Shown here piece after piece: positions 6,913 through 7,039 of a stretch of 7,039 nucleotides of DNA (positions within the stretch are counted from its first letter, which is position 1; each line of letters starts with the position of its first letter). Made by a program: the position numbers and the translations under genes. Under the pieces are notes generated by a model. It was given only the letters and a program-made list of their open reading frames with translations, did not search any database and was not told the origin of the DNA. Source of the DNA: Tardiphaga sp. (GTDB taxonomy: Bacteria > Pseudomonadota > Alphaproteobacteria > Rhizobiales > Xanthobacteraceae); assembly GCA_028290325.1 (NCBI GenBank), contig JAQGJY010000114.1, positions 1 to 7,039 on the forward strand, written 5' to 3'.

Positions 6913-6920
6913 AAACGTGA

Positions 6921-7039
6921 ATGACCACATCGTCCGACGTCACGAACGTCAAAGCCATGGTGTTCGACGTCTTCGGCACTGTCGTGGATTGGCGCACCAG
7001 CCTGATCAACGATTTCACGCGCTGGGGCGGCGAGCGCGA
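6921..7039 (+). CDS. HAD-superfamily haloacid dehalogenase-like hydrolase, N-terminal part only
   Basis: The gene runs off the right edge; only 39 codons are visible. They read MTTSSDVTNVKAMVFDVFGT followed by VVDWRTSLINDFTRWGGER. DVFGT at 16-20 is HAD motif I with Asp16 as the predicted nucleophile. The residue two after it is Phe rather than the Asp typical of phosphatases, and the VVDWRTSLI continuation resembles type II L-2-haloacid dehalogenases, which hydrolyse short 2-haloacids to 2-hydroxyacids. The start is supported by GGGG at 6909-6912, 8 nt before the ATG. The frame is open to the window end with no stop. The family is fairly clear from motif I, but the exact substrate class needs the rest of the protein, including the downstream Lys and Asp motifs. 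Confidence 0.8.
   Translation, partial: MTTSSDVTNVKAMVFDVFGTVVDWRTSLINDFTRWGGER

Noticed and set aside
6663..7018. Small open frames on both strands (6663-6875 and 6746-7018) spanning the GNAT end and the right repeat
   Set aside because: They are largely repeat translations and overlap two well-supported genes in other frames.
1..7039. Search for a defence system, CRISPR array, phage, toxin-antitoxin pair, tRNA or insertion sequence
   Set aside because: No regular spaced repeats, transposase or integrase motifs, tRNA-like cloverleaf, or paired small genes were seen; the long genes are all known metabolic families.

Overview
The window is high-GC DNA with the gene content and codon bias of an alphaproteobacterium, most likely a Bradyrhizobium/Rhodopseudomonas/Afipia-type member of the Nitrobacteraceae. 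That placement is inferred from three things: the class I PHA synthase, the aminotransferase-hom-glpX order, and degenerate intergenic repeats built around 'gaagcaatcc ... caatgacg', a type common between genes in that group. It reads as ordinary chromosomal housekeeping sequence with one small accessory-looking segment near the right end.

Layout, left to right. A complete class I poly(3-hydroxyalkanoate) synthase gene (phaC, 1-1863) is on the minus strand. A divergent intergenic region of about 220 bp follows and holds a perfect 10-bp palindrome and a possible phaC promoter. Next, on the plus strand, come a small predicted lipoprotein (2084-2365), then three tightly spaced metabolic genes: a PLP-dependent aminotransferase of the AlaC/LL-diaminopimelate aminotransferase type (2560-3777), homoserine dehydrogenase with a C-terminal ACT domain (hom, 3801-5123), and class II fructose-1,6-bisphosphatase (glpX, 5176-6174). 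These three are probably one transcription unit, with gaps of 23 and 52 bp. After glpX come a strong stem-loop and a degenerate repeat, a GNAT acetyltransferase (6319-6771), a second degenerate repeat, and the first 39 codons of a HAD-type haloacid dehalogenase-like gene that runs off the window (6921 onward).

How the genes work together: the aminotransferase and hom both act in amino-acid metabolism around aspartate, alanine and pyruvate. GlpX supplies the fructose-1,6-bisphosphate phosphatase step of gluconeogenesis and, in an autotroph, of the Calvin cycle. PhaC stores surplus acetyl units as polyester. The joint theme is central carbon and amino-acid metabolism, but only the aminotransferase-hom-glpX block looks like a functional unit.

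I found no RNA gene, CRISPR array, insertion sequence, phage gene or defence system. No stretch longer than 300 bp lacks a gene. I do not see a convincing undescribed system. The items most worth a second look are the repeat-flanked acetyltransferase and the palindrome plus direct repeats upstream of phaC.
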